Positions 12,279 to 24,172 of a stretch of 64,000 bases of DNA are shown here, piece by piece. Under the pieces are notes generated by a model. The model made no database searches. It had not been told where the DNA came from and saw only the letters and a list, made by a program, of their open reading frames with translations. Numbering within the stretch: position 1 is the first letter of the stretch; each line of letters opens with the position of its first letter. A program made the position numbers and the translations under genes. The DNA is from Macrotrachela quadricornifera (lineage: Eukaryota; Rotifera; Eurotatoria; Philodinida; Philodinidae), in NCBI GenBank assembly GCA_022393335.1, contig JAJEKB010001368.1:568571-632570 (forward strand). The letters are read 5' to 3'.

Positions 12279-13956
12279 ATGACTTGCTCGTCAACGCCTA
12301 CATTAGATGATTTTTCTACTTTATTAGCTGAAAATCTGATCAAAATTGAACAACAAAAACAGTTTGATCTTTCATCTGTGTTTGAACCATATAGAATGCA
12401 TTTTTCTTCTCAATACGACTGGATCAAGGGATGTATAAATACCTACGGCAAATTAGTTTGTGATGAAACAGCCATGCACGTTGGTATTTTAACGCTGATA
12501 AGTGCAATATCTGGCTCAATATTTTATGTCGATGAAACTAATAAAAAAGAACGTCCAATTAACTTATATATTCATTTGATCGGTGAACCAGGTGCGTGTT
12601 TTGTGAAAATCAGTATATTATCGAAATAAGAGTGTCATCTTGTCTATCGGATATTAGAGCTATCTGAAAAAGGAGATAGTTTAACTTTCATATATACTTT
12701 TAAATTAATTTATGATAGTCCATAATGTTAACACACAGCATAAAGACGAACAAGGTTAAAATGTTTCTCCAACTGTTTGCTCTCTTTTCAATATTTTATA
12801 TATTAACAATTATTATATATCTTTTCGTAAACACATAATCCATCATAATATTGACTGCTGATCAAAACAATATCTCATTAAATTAGTACTAAATTGAAAA
12901 TAAATGAGATTATTAATAGATTCTCTACATATTATTTCATGATATTCATAAATGTTTATTAAGTAGCAGCAAGTGACGAAAATAACAGCAGAAAATCGAT
13001 TGACACAGAAATATAATTTTGATTTAAGTAAAGCAAAAATAAATTTTTGTTTTAAGCATATATCACTTACGAACATATTTTGAGAAATCTATCAAAAAGT
13101 ATCGAGTTCTAGTAGCTTGTATATTGATTATAGTATCATTTATGAAATAATATTTGCTATATTCGTAATCATCATTTTAGGTACTGGTAAATCTACGCCA
13201 ATAAATTATATAAAAGTAGCTATGTGTCAATTGATCGAATTGTTCCCCGATATATATAATAAAAAGGTAAATATCAACGATAATAATATACAGTTGGACA
13301 TCATCAATAGAAAAAATTTGAAGAACGTATTAGTATGATTGTTAATTTTGACACTGAGTTAGCTTTATTTCAACAAATGTCATTGGTAAGTATGTTTTTA
13401 AAATGTCTTCATGGCAAAGTTAGCTAAATTGAGATTATATACATTCTATTGCAGGCTGGTGATTTATTTGCCATAACTGATGAATTGGGCGATCAATTGG
13501 TACGTTTGGGTGTTTGTAAGTTCAATGATGATACGTCAGCATCTGGCTCAAAAGTTTTTAACACAAGCATATGATGGCATACGCAATGAATCACGTGGAA
13601 CTGGAGCTGCAAAACTTGTAATAACTAATGCTGAATTGGCAAATTTTGGTGCATCAACAGGTCAACGATACACATCTAATATGCGTAATTTTGCACATAA
13701 CCTTGGAAATGATGGTGTATTAGTTCGAATGTCATATTTAGTTATGCCTCACCGTCGTCCGAAAGTTATATGTAATAGATTACCAATTTCAATGCCAAAT
13801 GCTCTTCATATTGCTACAATAGTTGCGTTAATTGTAAATATTGGTTATCCAATTCAACTTCGTTTTGAAAAGTTACAATGTGATTTGAATAATGAACCAC
13901 AAGGTAATTATATTTTTGGAACTCTTGAAAATTTAGTTTTAAGGCAAAATAAATGA
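12279..13956 (+). CDS. DUF3987-like P-loop protein, five exons, possibly frameshifted
   Basis: Exons 12279-12591, 13181-13266, 13311-13385, 13455-13515 and 13568-13956 join in phase. The first junction rebuilds the Walker A loop GEPGTGKST, split exactly at the second glycine, which is strong proof of splicing. Upstream residues (W-I-K-G-C-I-N-T-Y-G-K, then H-V-G-I-L-T-L-I-S-A-I-S-G) and downstream FAITDE and ESRGTGAAKLVITNAELANF resemble the DUF3987 group of phage- and mobile-element-linked P-loop proteins, whose function is poorly defined. The family match is from motif order, not a search. The last 52-base intron is doubtful: the same interval read in the next frame gives L-A-Q-K-F-L-T-Q-A-Y-D-G-I, which fits better, so the gene may instead carry a frameshift near 13545. 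The C-terminal part looks short. Confidence 0.55.
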
Positions 13957-14647
13957 AAAATTTTCCATTATAACCGGTCTTTTCGTGAAAAATTCTCTAA
14001 TCTTCGTATATTAAATTGGTAGAAAATGGTCAAATTATACTGTCTTGATCATTTGGCTACATCAACATATTCCTACGAATAAAAATGCAAACGGTATACA
14101 GACTAGAGTATATTATAATTTGTAGGTGATTGTATCCGTGTTTTGAAAGTATTTTTGGAAGCAATACTTAAATGGAATTATAACATGCCAATAGCAATTC
14201 GAATGTATGTTCCGTTGTTGAAACTTTGAATAATTGAATAAGATAGTGCGAGTGTTCAAGTTTCTACAAAATGAATAATCAAGTTTGTAAACCATGGGTA
14301 TCATACTATTCAAGAATACTTATGATCGATGCTACTCTTTTTATCAGAGATATAGCATAGACAGTCGTAGAACTCTTGTTCAATCGCAACTTATTTTTCT
14401 CTTTCTATAAATAATAAAATCTATCTTTTCTATGTCTTGTATAGACAACTCATGTAAATAATTAAGTATTTAACAATTAGATTCAACTTTTGCACAGTTC
14501 AACAATTAAAATTACTTCAACGGTAGAAAATAATTTCAAATTTCATTATACAATGAATTTGAAAATATATAAGTTGCACATCATACCACTATATGAATTT
14601 TGTAATGCAAAATCAGGTTTCAATTGCCACAATTTTAAATGATTATT

Positions 14648-15127
14648 ATTCTCTTTCTCGTAGAGAAGAGTCTTACAAACAAAAATTGTCTGCTTGCTTG
14701 CTTGATTGTGTGTCCGCACAAGGTCAAAAAAACATTGTATTAATATATCCTGTAAAACTTGATCAAAGGGTAATCGGAGGTTAATTTTTAGAAATTCTTT
14801 TTGAATGCATTTTTTTACACAAAGGATCATTATTTTTCAAAAGAAATTTTTTTATAAGGGTTGACCGAAGGGTAATCGAGGACGAGGGATTCACATCTGA
14901 AGTCAGTTTCATAAAAATTGTTTGAAGCCCAATTTTTTAAACAAACGACAAATTTTTAACGAAAAGCATTTGTTTTTATGAAGTTTGGTCAAAGGCAATT
15001 GAGGTGGAGAAAGTTGAATCTGACTTCGGTTTTTTTAATTTTATAAATGAATAGCTTGACGGTGGTTTAGAAACACGATTTCTATGAGAAAGAGCTGAGC
15101 GAGTCTTTAGACGAGCGTTACTTGTTC
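14648..15127 (+). repeat. Right internal direct repeat of the DUF3987 element
   Basis: This is the second copy of the repeat at 11810-12213, with the same order of blocks and a similar end (TTTAGACGAGCGTTACTTGT). It is followed within 20 bases by the right inverted terminal repeat. Divergence between copies is moderate, so the two are not a fresh duplication. Confidence 0.65.
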
Positions 15128-15800
15128 ATTTAATATATATCCATTTAATTTATAATAAAAAGCTATACTAAAGATGATCGAATTAAAACATAAATAAATA
15201 AATAAATATTATATCAAAATACCTATTTTTCTTTTTCTTTTAAAATAATGAACATTCCCTTTAATACTGATTTTCATAGAAAAAGTATAATATTCAAATA
15301 TTTGTTTGTTAAATAAAAGAATTGGAAAATAAGTAATATTATATGATATTATTTGAGTTTCTCAAAATCAGTTATTTTCGAGCACATGCACAACTTCAAT
15401 GATTAATATAACACGCTAATATCCATCACATTTTCTATCTACATGACATTTATTATGAGACAGCGCCATCTCAAGAAAAAATTATTTTATGTATTTTTTT
15501 TTACACAACCACTCAGCGTTTTCGGTCGCTTCGGTTTTCACTTATTATTTCGGCCAATTATTATCATTCCAATGTGGAAAACACATATAGAATAGATGCC
15601 GACAGATACCCTATCCACATCATCCTATTACCATTCGTTCTTCTAAACAATCCACAACCTCAAGCAAAAAAAAAGGTATTCACTGACTCATCAATATTGT
15701 TATTTTTTTCTGTTCTCTTATTATGAAACATATTGCTATGTGTCATAGAAGCGGTTTATTCAGAAGAGAAAACCTTTTTCTGTCCAGGGCTATTTAATGC

Positions 15801-15810
15801 CTATATAAAG
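15801..15810 (+). promoter_or_regulatory. TATA box of the P450 gene
   Basis: CTATATAAAG lies 34 bases upstream of the ATG at 15844. This implies a very short 5' untranslated region. It is the clearest core promoter seen in the window. Confidence 0.55.
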
Positions 15811-15843
15811 TCGTTTTGACTGACAAATTTTTTGCACATTAAC

Positions 15844-17240
15844 ATGGCTTTACTTACAATTCTCTACACAATTATTGGACTCTTCTCTTTTATTATCATC
15901 GTTATTTATTGGAAATTGATTCGTTCGCAAAAACGTCTCTATGATATATTTCGTCGACAAGGTGTTTCATGCGAACCATTTGTACCACTCATTGGTCAAT
16001 TACCTGAAATACGCCGTGCATCTGAAAATGATACTATGGAGAATTATCGATTGGAACTTATTCAAAAGCATGGTTATGTTTATGTCATAGGTTTTGGTCC
16101 AGCAGTGCGTTTAATAGTAATGGAACCGGATATGATTGCTGATATTTTTGGTCGAACACATGCACAAGATTATGAAAAACCATCTGATACAACGGAAATC
16201 GTGAAACCTTTGATTGGTGTACATAATCTATTAATTAGTCAAGGAGAAGAACATGAACGTGCACGAAAAATGCTAAATCCAGCTTTTCATTTCGTCAAAC
16301 TAAAATCAATGATCCCCATCATGGTTAATCAAACAAGTAAAGCTATTGAAGAACTTCTTCAATCATCAACTCATCATCAAAGTATTGATTTGCAAGTCGA
16401 ATTTTTATCCCTAACACTCTCTGTTCTTGCATCAAGTGCATTTGGAAAAAATTTTGAAACGATAGCTAATGCAAAAGATATTGTATGCAGAGCATTTACT
16501 GAACTAATAGTAGCAATACAGTATCGATGGATGCGTATGATTGATCGAATACCTATTATTTCACAATTACCATTTTGGCAAAAGGATTTTATAGATAAAA
16601 ATTCAAGAGCAATATCTAAATTTGTTGATCAAGTTATTGCTGATCGACGTCATGATCATTCAAATAGTTTATTATCTTCTAATGAAGATCTTCTTGATCT
16701 TCTTTTCTGTACTGTCGAGAAGAAGCCGATAGAATACTTCCCAATGGTACTTAACCTACAAGTGAACATATGAGTCAGTTAGTTATACGTGAAGCTGTTA
16801 TATAAGAAACACTTAGACTATATCCACCAGCTCCATTAGTCGCTCGACAATGTATTCGTGAACATTATATAGGTAGTGAAGGTCACCGTCAAATACGTAT
16901 TCCTGAAGGAGCAGTAGTCTTAGTTAATATATATCTTCTTCATCGTCGAGAAGAATTTTGGTCTCGACCAAATGAATTTGATTATACTCGATGGATTCGA
17001 GATCCTGTAACAGGTCTAAAGCCAAAATTAGCTCATCCATTTTGCTATTCACCATTTGCTGTAGGGCCACGTAACTGTATTGGCAAGAATTTTGCATTAC
17101 TCGAAGCAAAGGTAATATTAGCGATGCTTGTACAACGATGTACCTTTGAGATGAAACCTGGACAAAAGATTGTATCTGATATTCGTGTTACTATGCGACC
17201 TAAATACGGTTTACGAGCAAGGATTTCTAGACGATCATGA
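15844..17240 (+). pseudogene. Cytochrome P450 pseudogene, I-helix deleted
   Basis: The frame from ATG 15844 begins with a membrane anchor (L-T-I-L-Y-T-I-I-G-L-F-S-F-I-I-I-V) and continues through the P450 fold, including G-E-E-H-E-R-A-R-K-M-L-N-P-A-F-H of helix C. It breaks at about 16745. Sequence resumes at 16772 with the K-helix (ETLRLYPP), the F-D-Y-T-R-W element and the haem-binding loop FAVGPRNCIG, ending at TGA 17238-17240. The roughly 80 residues expected between, which hold the I-helix oxygen-activation motif, are absent from the DNA. A TAA stop sits directly before E-T-L-R. No intron can account for this, since the parts are almost adjacent. The intact gene would have been an ER-bound monooxygenase resembling the CYP3/CYP4 groups; subfamily is not assigned. 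Confidence 0.85.
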
Positions 17241-17436
17241 AGTCAATTGTGTGTGTTTATTTTCTTGTTTTCTTTTTTATAAAACTATGTATTATTAAAC
17301 TGATGTAGAAGTATAAAAAATAAGAAATTGATCTGTTGATTAGGGATGGGCGATTCCGGATCGGAATCGGAATCGGGAGCATTTTCATAAAAAGCAGTGA
17401 AATATTTTTCTTCGAACAAATAATTAAATTGGTTGT

Positions 17437-18555
17437 TCATATATTTATTTCCGATGATGTTGTATTCGTTTCTGATGAAGTTGTGTTTGTTTCTGATGAT
17501 ATCGTATTTGTTTTCGGTGATGTTGCACCTCTACTAGATTTTAAAACCAAGTGATTTTTTTTCAAAAATACAGAGTGGCCCAAAAGTTACGCACCCGACA
17601 GAAAATTGAATATCTCCCTTACGGCTCAGGCAAACGGACTGATTTTTTTACCGGTGATAGAGATATGTATAAGCTTTATATCCACAAAGACATGTCTAGG
17701 AAGACCCTTTGTTAAGTATCACTTTTGACCTTAACAAGAAAAATTTTACTTTTTCACAGTTCAAAAAAAAATAATATACATAACAGAGGGTCTCTCTAAA
17801 TATGTCTTTATGGAAATGAAGCTTGAACATGCCTCTATTATTGGTAAAAAGCTTAGCTCATTCGCTCGAGCTTTAATGGGGATATTCAATTTTTATTATG
17901 GTAAATTGACTTTTGGGCCACCCTGTACATGACCCAAAAGTCACGATGCCAAGAAAAAATTAAATATCACGGCTACAGCTCGAGCAAACAAGATGATTTT
18001 TCTACCAATAATAGAAGCATGTTCACACTTTAAATCTATAAGGATAAAATTGGAGACAGCCTTTATAAAGTACTACTAATGACCTTAACAAAATAATTTT
18101 ACCTTTTTACAGGTAGGAGAGAAAACAATATATTTAACAAAGGATCTCGCTAGGCATGCCCTTGTGAATATCGAGCTTGAACATGCCACTGTCATTGATA
18201 AAAAAATCAGCTCGTTAGCTGGAGCCATAGCGAAGATATTCGATTTTTTTCGGGAAAGTGATTGTTTTTCGAACTGTGAATAAGTAAAATTTTTCTTGTT
18301 AAGGTCAAAAGTGATACTTAACAAAGGGTCTTCCCAGACATGTCTTTGTGGATATAAAGCTTATACATATCTCTATCACTCGTAAAAAAATCAGTCCGTT
18401 TGCCTGAGCCGTAAGGGAGATATTCAATTTTCTGTCGGGTGCGTAACTTTTGGGCCACTCTGTATTAATTTTTCTAATTTATCACCACCTAAACGTGTAC
18501 GTGATTCAGTAACAGCCTCACCACTAGCGGAGAACAAACGTTTCACGCAAGTATA
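17437..18555 (-). pseudogene. hAT transposase C-terminal dimerisation domain, interrupted
   Basis: On the minus strand, 18555-18465 encodes V-K-R-L-F-S-A-S-G-E-A-V-T-E-S-R-T-R-L-G, then G-D-K-L-E-K-L-I, the hallmark of the hAT C-terminal dimerisation domain. The frame is cut by the insertion at 17571-18462. Removing the insertion and one TA copy restores it: F-L-K-K-N-H-L follows, then a threonine/serine tail with repeated S-S-E-T-N-T, ending at TGA 17439-17437. The catalytic part is missing from the element. Confidence 0.8.
17571..18462. mobile_element. Mariner-type compound foldback element, 892 bp, TA target duplication
   Basis: It starts CAGAGTGGCCCAAAAGTTAC and ends with the reverse complement, flanked by TA at 17569-17570 and 18463-18464. 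The outer arms are about 195 bases and nearly identical, so insertion is recent. Between them lie two further diverged copies of the same arm in opposing orientation, meeting at GGGCCACCCTGTACATGACC near 17920-17945. The whole is therefore four arm-like segments, as if one foldback had inserted in or duplicated within another. There is no coding capacity. The terminal CAGNGTGGCCCAAAAGT pattern is typical of mariner relatives. Confidence 0.85.
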
Positions 18556-18773
18556 TTATAGGCATTGTTGCGAATCTAAATGGATAACTTTGACCTAAAA
18601 AAAGGGAGTTGCCGATTCCGATTCCGATACGATTCTGAAACTGTGGTAGCCGATTCCGATACGATTCCGAAATTGCTAAAGCCGATTCCGATACGGTTCT
18701 GAAACTGCTGAAACCGATTCCGATGCGGTTCCGATTCCAAAAAAAGGTCTTTTTGCCCATGTCTACTGTTGAT

Positions 18774-19379
18774 CACGATAATTTATGAGTGATTTAAATG
18801 AATACAGATAAACTCATAGAGTACTTGCAGCTTAGAATAATCATTATTGTCTTCTTGTGTCTACCAATCAAAAATATTTCACAAGTCCAACTTGAGAAAA
18901 ACAAATAAATGTCACTAAATCTTTATTACTTTGACTGTGTCACAGAATCTACTGCCGTTTTAGATATATTTTCCAAATAGACGATTTATTTGCAACTTTA
19001 ACGATTATTTCTTTCATCACATATTTACTTAGAGTATCAACTAGAATTAAAAATAATAATAAGGAAATATAATTAAAGGTATGTCTTATAGTACCTAGTT
19101 AGTAAAAATGGATGACTCATCGATGCAATTAAGAGGGAGCCCGTCGGTATTAACCGAATGATTGATATATCGTTCCTGAATAAATAATTATATCTTCTCA
19201 AATCCATTGTCATACATTTTTACAGCATATTCAATTATTTTATTATGAATAATCTTTCCGTTCATAATTTTTCTAACATTTCCATTATTCTCATTAAATA
19301 AATTTTCATTTTATAAAGGCTTTGTAATAATCAGTAAATCCTTATTGTCTTGCATCATTCAAAACATTGAACATTCAAC
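18774..19379. other. Intergenic stretch, nothing recognised
   Basis: AT-rich sequence between the hAT target duplication and the first remains of the minus-strand transposon gene. I see no gene, repeat or regulatory element I can support. Confidence 0.45.
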
Positions 19380-22300
19380 ATGAGCATTAATGGTGCTATT
19401 CGAACTTTCAATACAAGTAATCTCATTAGCAATAGATGACAATATAGATCTAAAGGCAAATGATTTACACTATGATTCAATTGATTCCAACTTAAATCTG
19501 TTTGTTATTCCCCTTGTTTGAATAGAAACAAAAAGTTAATTATACTAGCCTGAGAAAAATAATACAAAGTCATACCTTGGCCTTTTCTGTACTTATTGAT
19601 AGAATATTGAATTACTTGATCAAGAGCAATGATGGACAACGGTCGATCACAACCGTTTATAGTAAAAGTTTGTTCTAATCTTTCACGTAAATAAGTTGAG
19701 CAAGATTTCAAGTCAATCAAATGTTGTACAGCTGATCTTGTGTAGTTTCTCTGGTTTGTAGAAAAAAAGATAGGTGCCACAAAAAAAAACGCTGCATTTC
19801 TACCTACTTTTGAATACGATGCATACGTTGTGGACAAAAATTAAAAGATTTAACATACCATCAAAATTAGATAACCTGATGGAAACATATATGAATATCA
19901 AAGTTTTTAAAATCTTTCAAAAAATGAAATACTAAAACTTGAATGTCACAGTATATACACATTGTTCAATAGCCTATTATTCCATAACATTAGCTGACTG
20001 CAAATCATGGCTTTCATTTATTAGAGTAATAAACTATTGCTGTTTTTAATCTAGAACAGCAAAATCGAATCATATAACTTCTAGAATTTCTTTTTATTTG
20101 ATAACGTTAATTGTTATTGCTCAAGTTGCTGATGATGATGATTTAATAAATGTTTCGAAAAATAATATTCCAAACGAAGTTTATAAGAGTTTACAACATC
20201 TCAATGAATAGTTAAAGTCGTGAACATTCATTATTAATCGATGAGCTGCATCTTTATAGATAAATTCTAAAATATCTTCAATACCACTACCGTTCACCAC
20301 ATCTCATATTACAATCATGTAATTTCTTATAACATGGAAGTCGTTCAGATAGATAAATATTAGTTTGTTATCCATTTCCTGCATTCGTTTCACCTGTATT
20401 AAGACACAAGATTTCGAAATAAAATAATACAACAGATAGAAACTAATTACCTCGATATAATTTTTATAAATTTTTTCATCAATTGCAACCATCACTTCTT
20501 TCTGAATATCGGATTGAATTAATATTGTTTTTGTCGATTGAAGAGATGATTGTAATGCTTCTAATGAACTTTGATCTTGATTAAGAGATGAAAGAAATGT
20601 AATTTTCGACAAAGGACGATGTATGTGTGATTAAAAAGTTACGAAAAAAACCTGATAATAGAGGAATGTTTCTTTAAATTTTATTATCGATAATATTTTC
20701 AAATGTATTATTTGTATTAAAAATATTCTTCATGAAAGTATATGTTAATAGAACATCAAGATAAGATTTTTTATCATATATAACATTTACTTTATTCTTG
20801 TTTGTTATGACTAATCGAGTATTTGTAACTGAATCTGTTACATTTCCATTTAATAGTAAATCAAAATTTGATTTATCAATGACTGATTCAACTGTATTAC
20901 ATAAATCATTTATACATTCATTTACGTAAAACTTCAGTTCATTATTAAATGTGTATGTATGATGATGTAATTAAATATATGTATACTGTTTTCTCTATAT
21001 AATGTACCAACATTCATACAAAAATTATCCGCAACAGTTATAGCGCATGAATAAGCTTGTTTAATTCGTAAAGGAAGATCCGATGTCGACAATTTTGACA
21101 CTTTACTAACTACTTTCTTTTTATTGAAACGTATTTAAAGTGAAGAAAAGTTTAAATTTGTAGTAATTGTAATAAAATCAATTATTGAGTTTAACTTACG
21201 GTATTTTCGTAAGAGCATGTATGTCCAAATCTATTCATAATATTGATCAGGTGCGATGATCCAACATGATGGAACAATTCGTTTTCAAGTAATAAATGTT
21301 TTCATGTTGAATGAGAATCATATGTTGCATTTATAATATCATAATATATTGTTGATATCTCCAGAGATTTTTCACGCGATATGTACATATTTTCATCAAA
21401 TAAATTGTTATACTCATAGCTATATTTGAACTCTTGAAATTTCTCATCATTAGAAGTTAATAAACCAATAAAATTTTTAATAATGATTAGAATACAATTC
21501 CAAAACACACCTGATGAAAAATCAGTTAGTGATTTATTATTTTCTCGAGGTTTTTTCAAGTAATGCATATTTTTGTTAATTGATTCACGTAATAATTCAA
21601 TTGTTTGAAATAATATCTTTGATTGTATTTCTAAATCGAGATCTTTTTGATATTGATGAATTAGTTAATATTGACTTTGTTATTCTTTTTAAATGGTTTC
21701 ATGAAATAAATAATCCTTGACAATTACTCACTTTTGTAAATAATATGTCATTAAATCTAGTATTAAGTCTATCACGAATTGACTGGATACGAATCATTCC
21801 TTCTGAGAAAGATTTTTTCTAAATTTTAATATTTCTTCAAATTTATCTTTAATCATCACTAATGAAACTAGAAAGTCATTACATAATCTGTAAAATTTGA
21901 ATAGTTTGCAACTTATGATCCATTATTATTTAAAACACGAGGACGAAGCCGAGAAGAAATCTAATTAAATTAAGCGAAAAAAATTCCTTCATATAGAATA
22001 AAAGGATGGGTAATATAAGATCAGTTGAATAAAAATACTTTCGAAAATATTCAGAAAAAGAAATGTACATACATTTGTTTCACGAGGTTTATCATGATGA
22101 ATTTGCTGTACTAGTGATAGTTGAATTGATGCTGGTCAAATTGATGATAATTGAATTGGTGATAATTTAAGCTGTGATGAAGATTTTGGATCAATAAATG
22201 TAGATGAACCAAGAAAATCTTTGTTAATATCCATCATATAATCATTATCGTATGATTTTCCTTTCTGAAAAGAATTGGATAAATATTAAATGTCCATGTT

Positions 22301-23820
22301 GCTACATGCAATTAATTGTTTAGTATTGATTAAGAATTATATTTGCATATAAAATATTCGAGTTACTAAAATTATTATCCTGTGATGGATCAAGAACATC
22401 TTTTTCTAGGTCAACTACATCACCACTAAATGACTGTTCACACTAAAAATGAATAAGAAAGATATTAAATATTCTTGTTGGTATATATAATGAAATGTTT
22501 CAAAGTAATTTGGTTTACTTACACTGACAAGTTCTAAACAAATAACTTCATTACCTGTCGTACAGCGAAGATCATCCATTTTTTTCTGTGGATAATATTG
22601 ATGACGATCATCACATCTATGAATCAATATTATATGCATATAACTCATATTCTTTAAGTTAAAAGGCTTTTATTTAACCGCTTTTTATCAGCATATCGAA
22701 AAATATATCATCTTATCATGAAAATTCGTCGTCGATAAAGAAGTATATGCATACGGTATATATGTGGAATTCAATATAATAGATCATTCACATATATTAC
22801 TTTGTTCAGAATTATGTCTTGAAAATACTGTTGTTTCTACTAATGATGATAATGATGTCTGATTATTTGTACGATCACTAAGAGATAATCGAGATAAATG
22901 AAGTTCTGGTTTACTTGACAAACTTCCTGGTTTTCGTAAATAATCATAATGATGCCAATACTTCGAAAAGCATTTTCTATGTATTTGTTGATTTTATATT
23001 GTTGTTAATGAAGAAGATTTTTTATTGGCTTTATATGCTTGTTCAAATTCTGCGTACAGCAAAAGAATCTTGCATTCTTGTATACTCATTTTATTTAATT
23101 TCCGCCTTCCATCACAAAAAGCAAATAGCAACGGTATTTGAAGGACCGTATAATACTGTTTAACAAAAGGTCTGAAGTAAATTAATTCGGCTGAGTGACA
23201 TAAAAGAGTTTAGAAGAACAGCCCGCAATAAGAAGTTTCTTAATTTATTCCAAATTAAATTTTAGATTTTTTAGTGTATAAATTATTATATACAAGTTTT
23301 TGTAGCAAAAATGCATTAATGTATTTGGAATTTGACAACAAAAGTTTTAATCATTGAGGATCTAATAGTATATCATTTTAAAAGTTTGAATGTGAAGCAA
23401 GAAGAGATTGACATATTCATTCACATAAAATATTAATTTTGCATGTTTAACAGATGTCACTTTATAAGAAATCGGTTATTGATTTTTATAATTCTTCTTT
23501 AACGGAATTTTCTTTTTCTCTAAAGGATTTATTTTTCTGATTTTTTGCATTAAAAAGATCCATAATACTGTTGATGTTCTTGTTTAAAATATATTGTGAC
23601 AAATTGACAAAGATGCATAATTTCTTTAAATTGAAATTCACCAATAGAAAGATCGAAAAATTTACGTTCATTTAAATAAAATGCAAATGTAACACTATGT
23701 TCGACTGGAAAAGAACCTAAAGTAATTGTAACAAGTCAAACAGGATAATATTCAGATATAGATGATCTTATTTTTGATAGAAAACCTATGCCATGAGGTT
23801 TTTTAATAAAAATACCTTTA
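19380..23820 (-). pseudogene. Decayed multi-exon transposon-type gene (DUF6589-like)
   Basis: Coding-like segments lie in order on the minus strand. 21305-21200 reads K-H-L-L-L-E-N-E-L-F-H-H-V-G-S-S then L-I-N-I-M-N-R-F-G-H-T-C-S-Y. 21135-20960 contains A-I-T-V-A-D-N-F-C-M-N-V-G-T-L. 19837-19505 contains N-Q-R-N-Y-T-R and D-R-P-L-S-I-I-A-L-D-Q-V-I-Q-Y-S-I-N-K. This motif order matches a widespread group of invertebrate transposon-like proteins that I know as DUF6589. Segments at 23818-23560, 23165-22860, 22262-22060, 21895-21737, 21655-21490, 20950-20680 and 20612-20449 are also open and near splice-like signals but unidentified; some may belong to another gene. In-frame TGA codons (23818-23560 and 22262-22060 segments), a stop in 23165-22860 and a frameshift near 21810 show decay. 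Exact structure is uncertain. Confidence 0.45.
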
Positions 23821-23825
23821 ATTTC

Positions 23826-23905
23826 TTGAGGGTGAGGTGAGGGTGAGTATATGGGTGAATGAGATGATGGCGGATGAGGGTGCGGGATTTCGGAATAGGT
23901 TTTCT
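23826..23905 (+). repeat. G-rich GGGTGAG-type tract
   Basis: Irregular GAGGGTGAG and GGGTGAGT units and later GATGAGGGTGCGGG form a purine-rich strand with several GGG runs. Similar units occur at 35411-35451. It could form G-quadruplex structures; no function is implied. Confidence 0.5.
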
Positions 23906-24172
23906 CTAAATACTTGCATCTAAGGCTCTACTCGATCTTTGCATTTATATAGCGGTTCTTAGCGTGAAATGCAGGGCGGTCTACAAAAATGTTTCCCATG
24001 CTTACCCTATAGTAGTTCATCGAGTTTCAATATCTTCATGAGTTTCTGGGATTCCTCAAGTTCTATCAATTTCGTGACTTCTTGAAGTTCCATTGATACC
24101 TTGTGTTCCTTGAGTTTAGCAAGAACTTGAGTTTCATTGAGTCATGCGTGATAAAGTTTTTTTTGTTGCAAT

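Larger units (their letters stand above)
11601..15290. mobile_element. 3.7-kb element with terminal inverted repeats plus internal direct repeats, carrying a DUF3987-like gene
   Basis: About 145 bases at 11601-11745 match the reverse complement of 15145-15290 with small differences; the block TTCGATCATCTTCAGTATAG on the left pairs with CTATACTAAAGATGATCGAA on the right. Just inside each inverted repeat lies a direct repeat (11810-12213 and 14648-15127) ending GACGAGCGTTACTTGTT. Between the direct repeats is a spliced P-loop gene. So the order is TIR, direct repeat, gene, direct repeat, inverted TIR. I found no clear target-site duplication. The arrangement resembles neither a plain cut-and-paste transposon nor an LTR element. 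Confidence 0.55.
17341..18765 (-). mobile_element. hAT element relic with 8-bp target duplication
   Basis: The termini TAGGGATGGGC (17341) and, read inverted, TAGACATGGGC (ending 18765) are flanked by perfect 8-bp duplications CTGTTGAT at 17333-17340 and 18766-18773. Sub-terminal repeats of the type CCGATTCCGATACGATTC at 18610-18740 and GGATCGGAATCGG at the left end are typical of hAT ends. It carries the C-terminus of a hAT transposase on the minus strand and is interrupted by a 892-bp mariner-type foldback. Without that insertion the element is about 530 bp, so it is an internally deleted, non-autonomous copy. Confidence 0.85.

Noticed and set aside
13117..13338. Separate 73-codon gene
   Set aside because: Its middle part is exon 2 of the spliced DUF3987-like gene; the upstream part is intron and the end reads through a donor.
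22060..23818. In-frame TGA codons as possible recoding (selenocysteine or reassigned code)
   Set aside because: Other genes in the window use TGA as stop, the same segments also have a frameshift and a TAA stop, and no hairpin element was evident, so plain decay is simpler.
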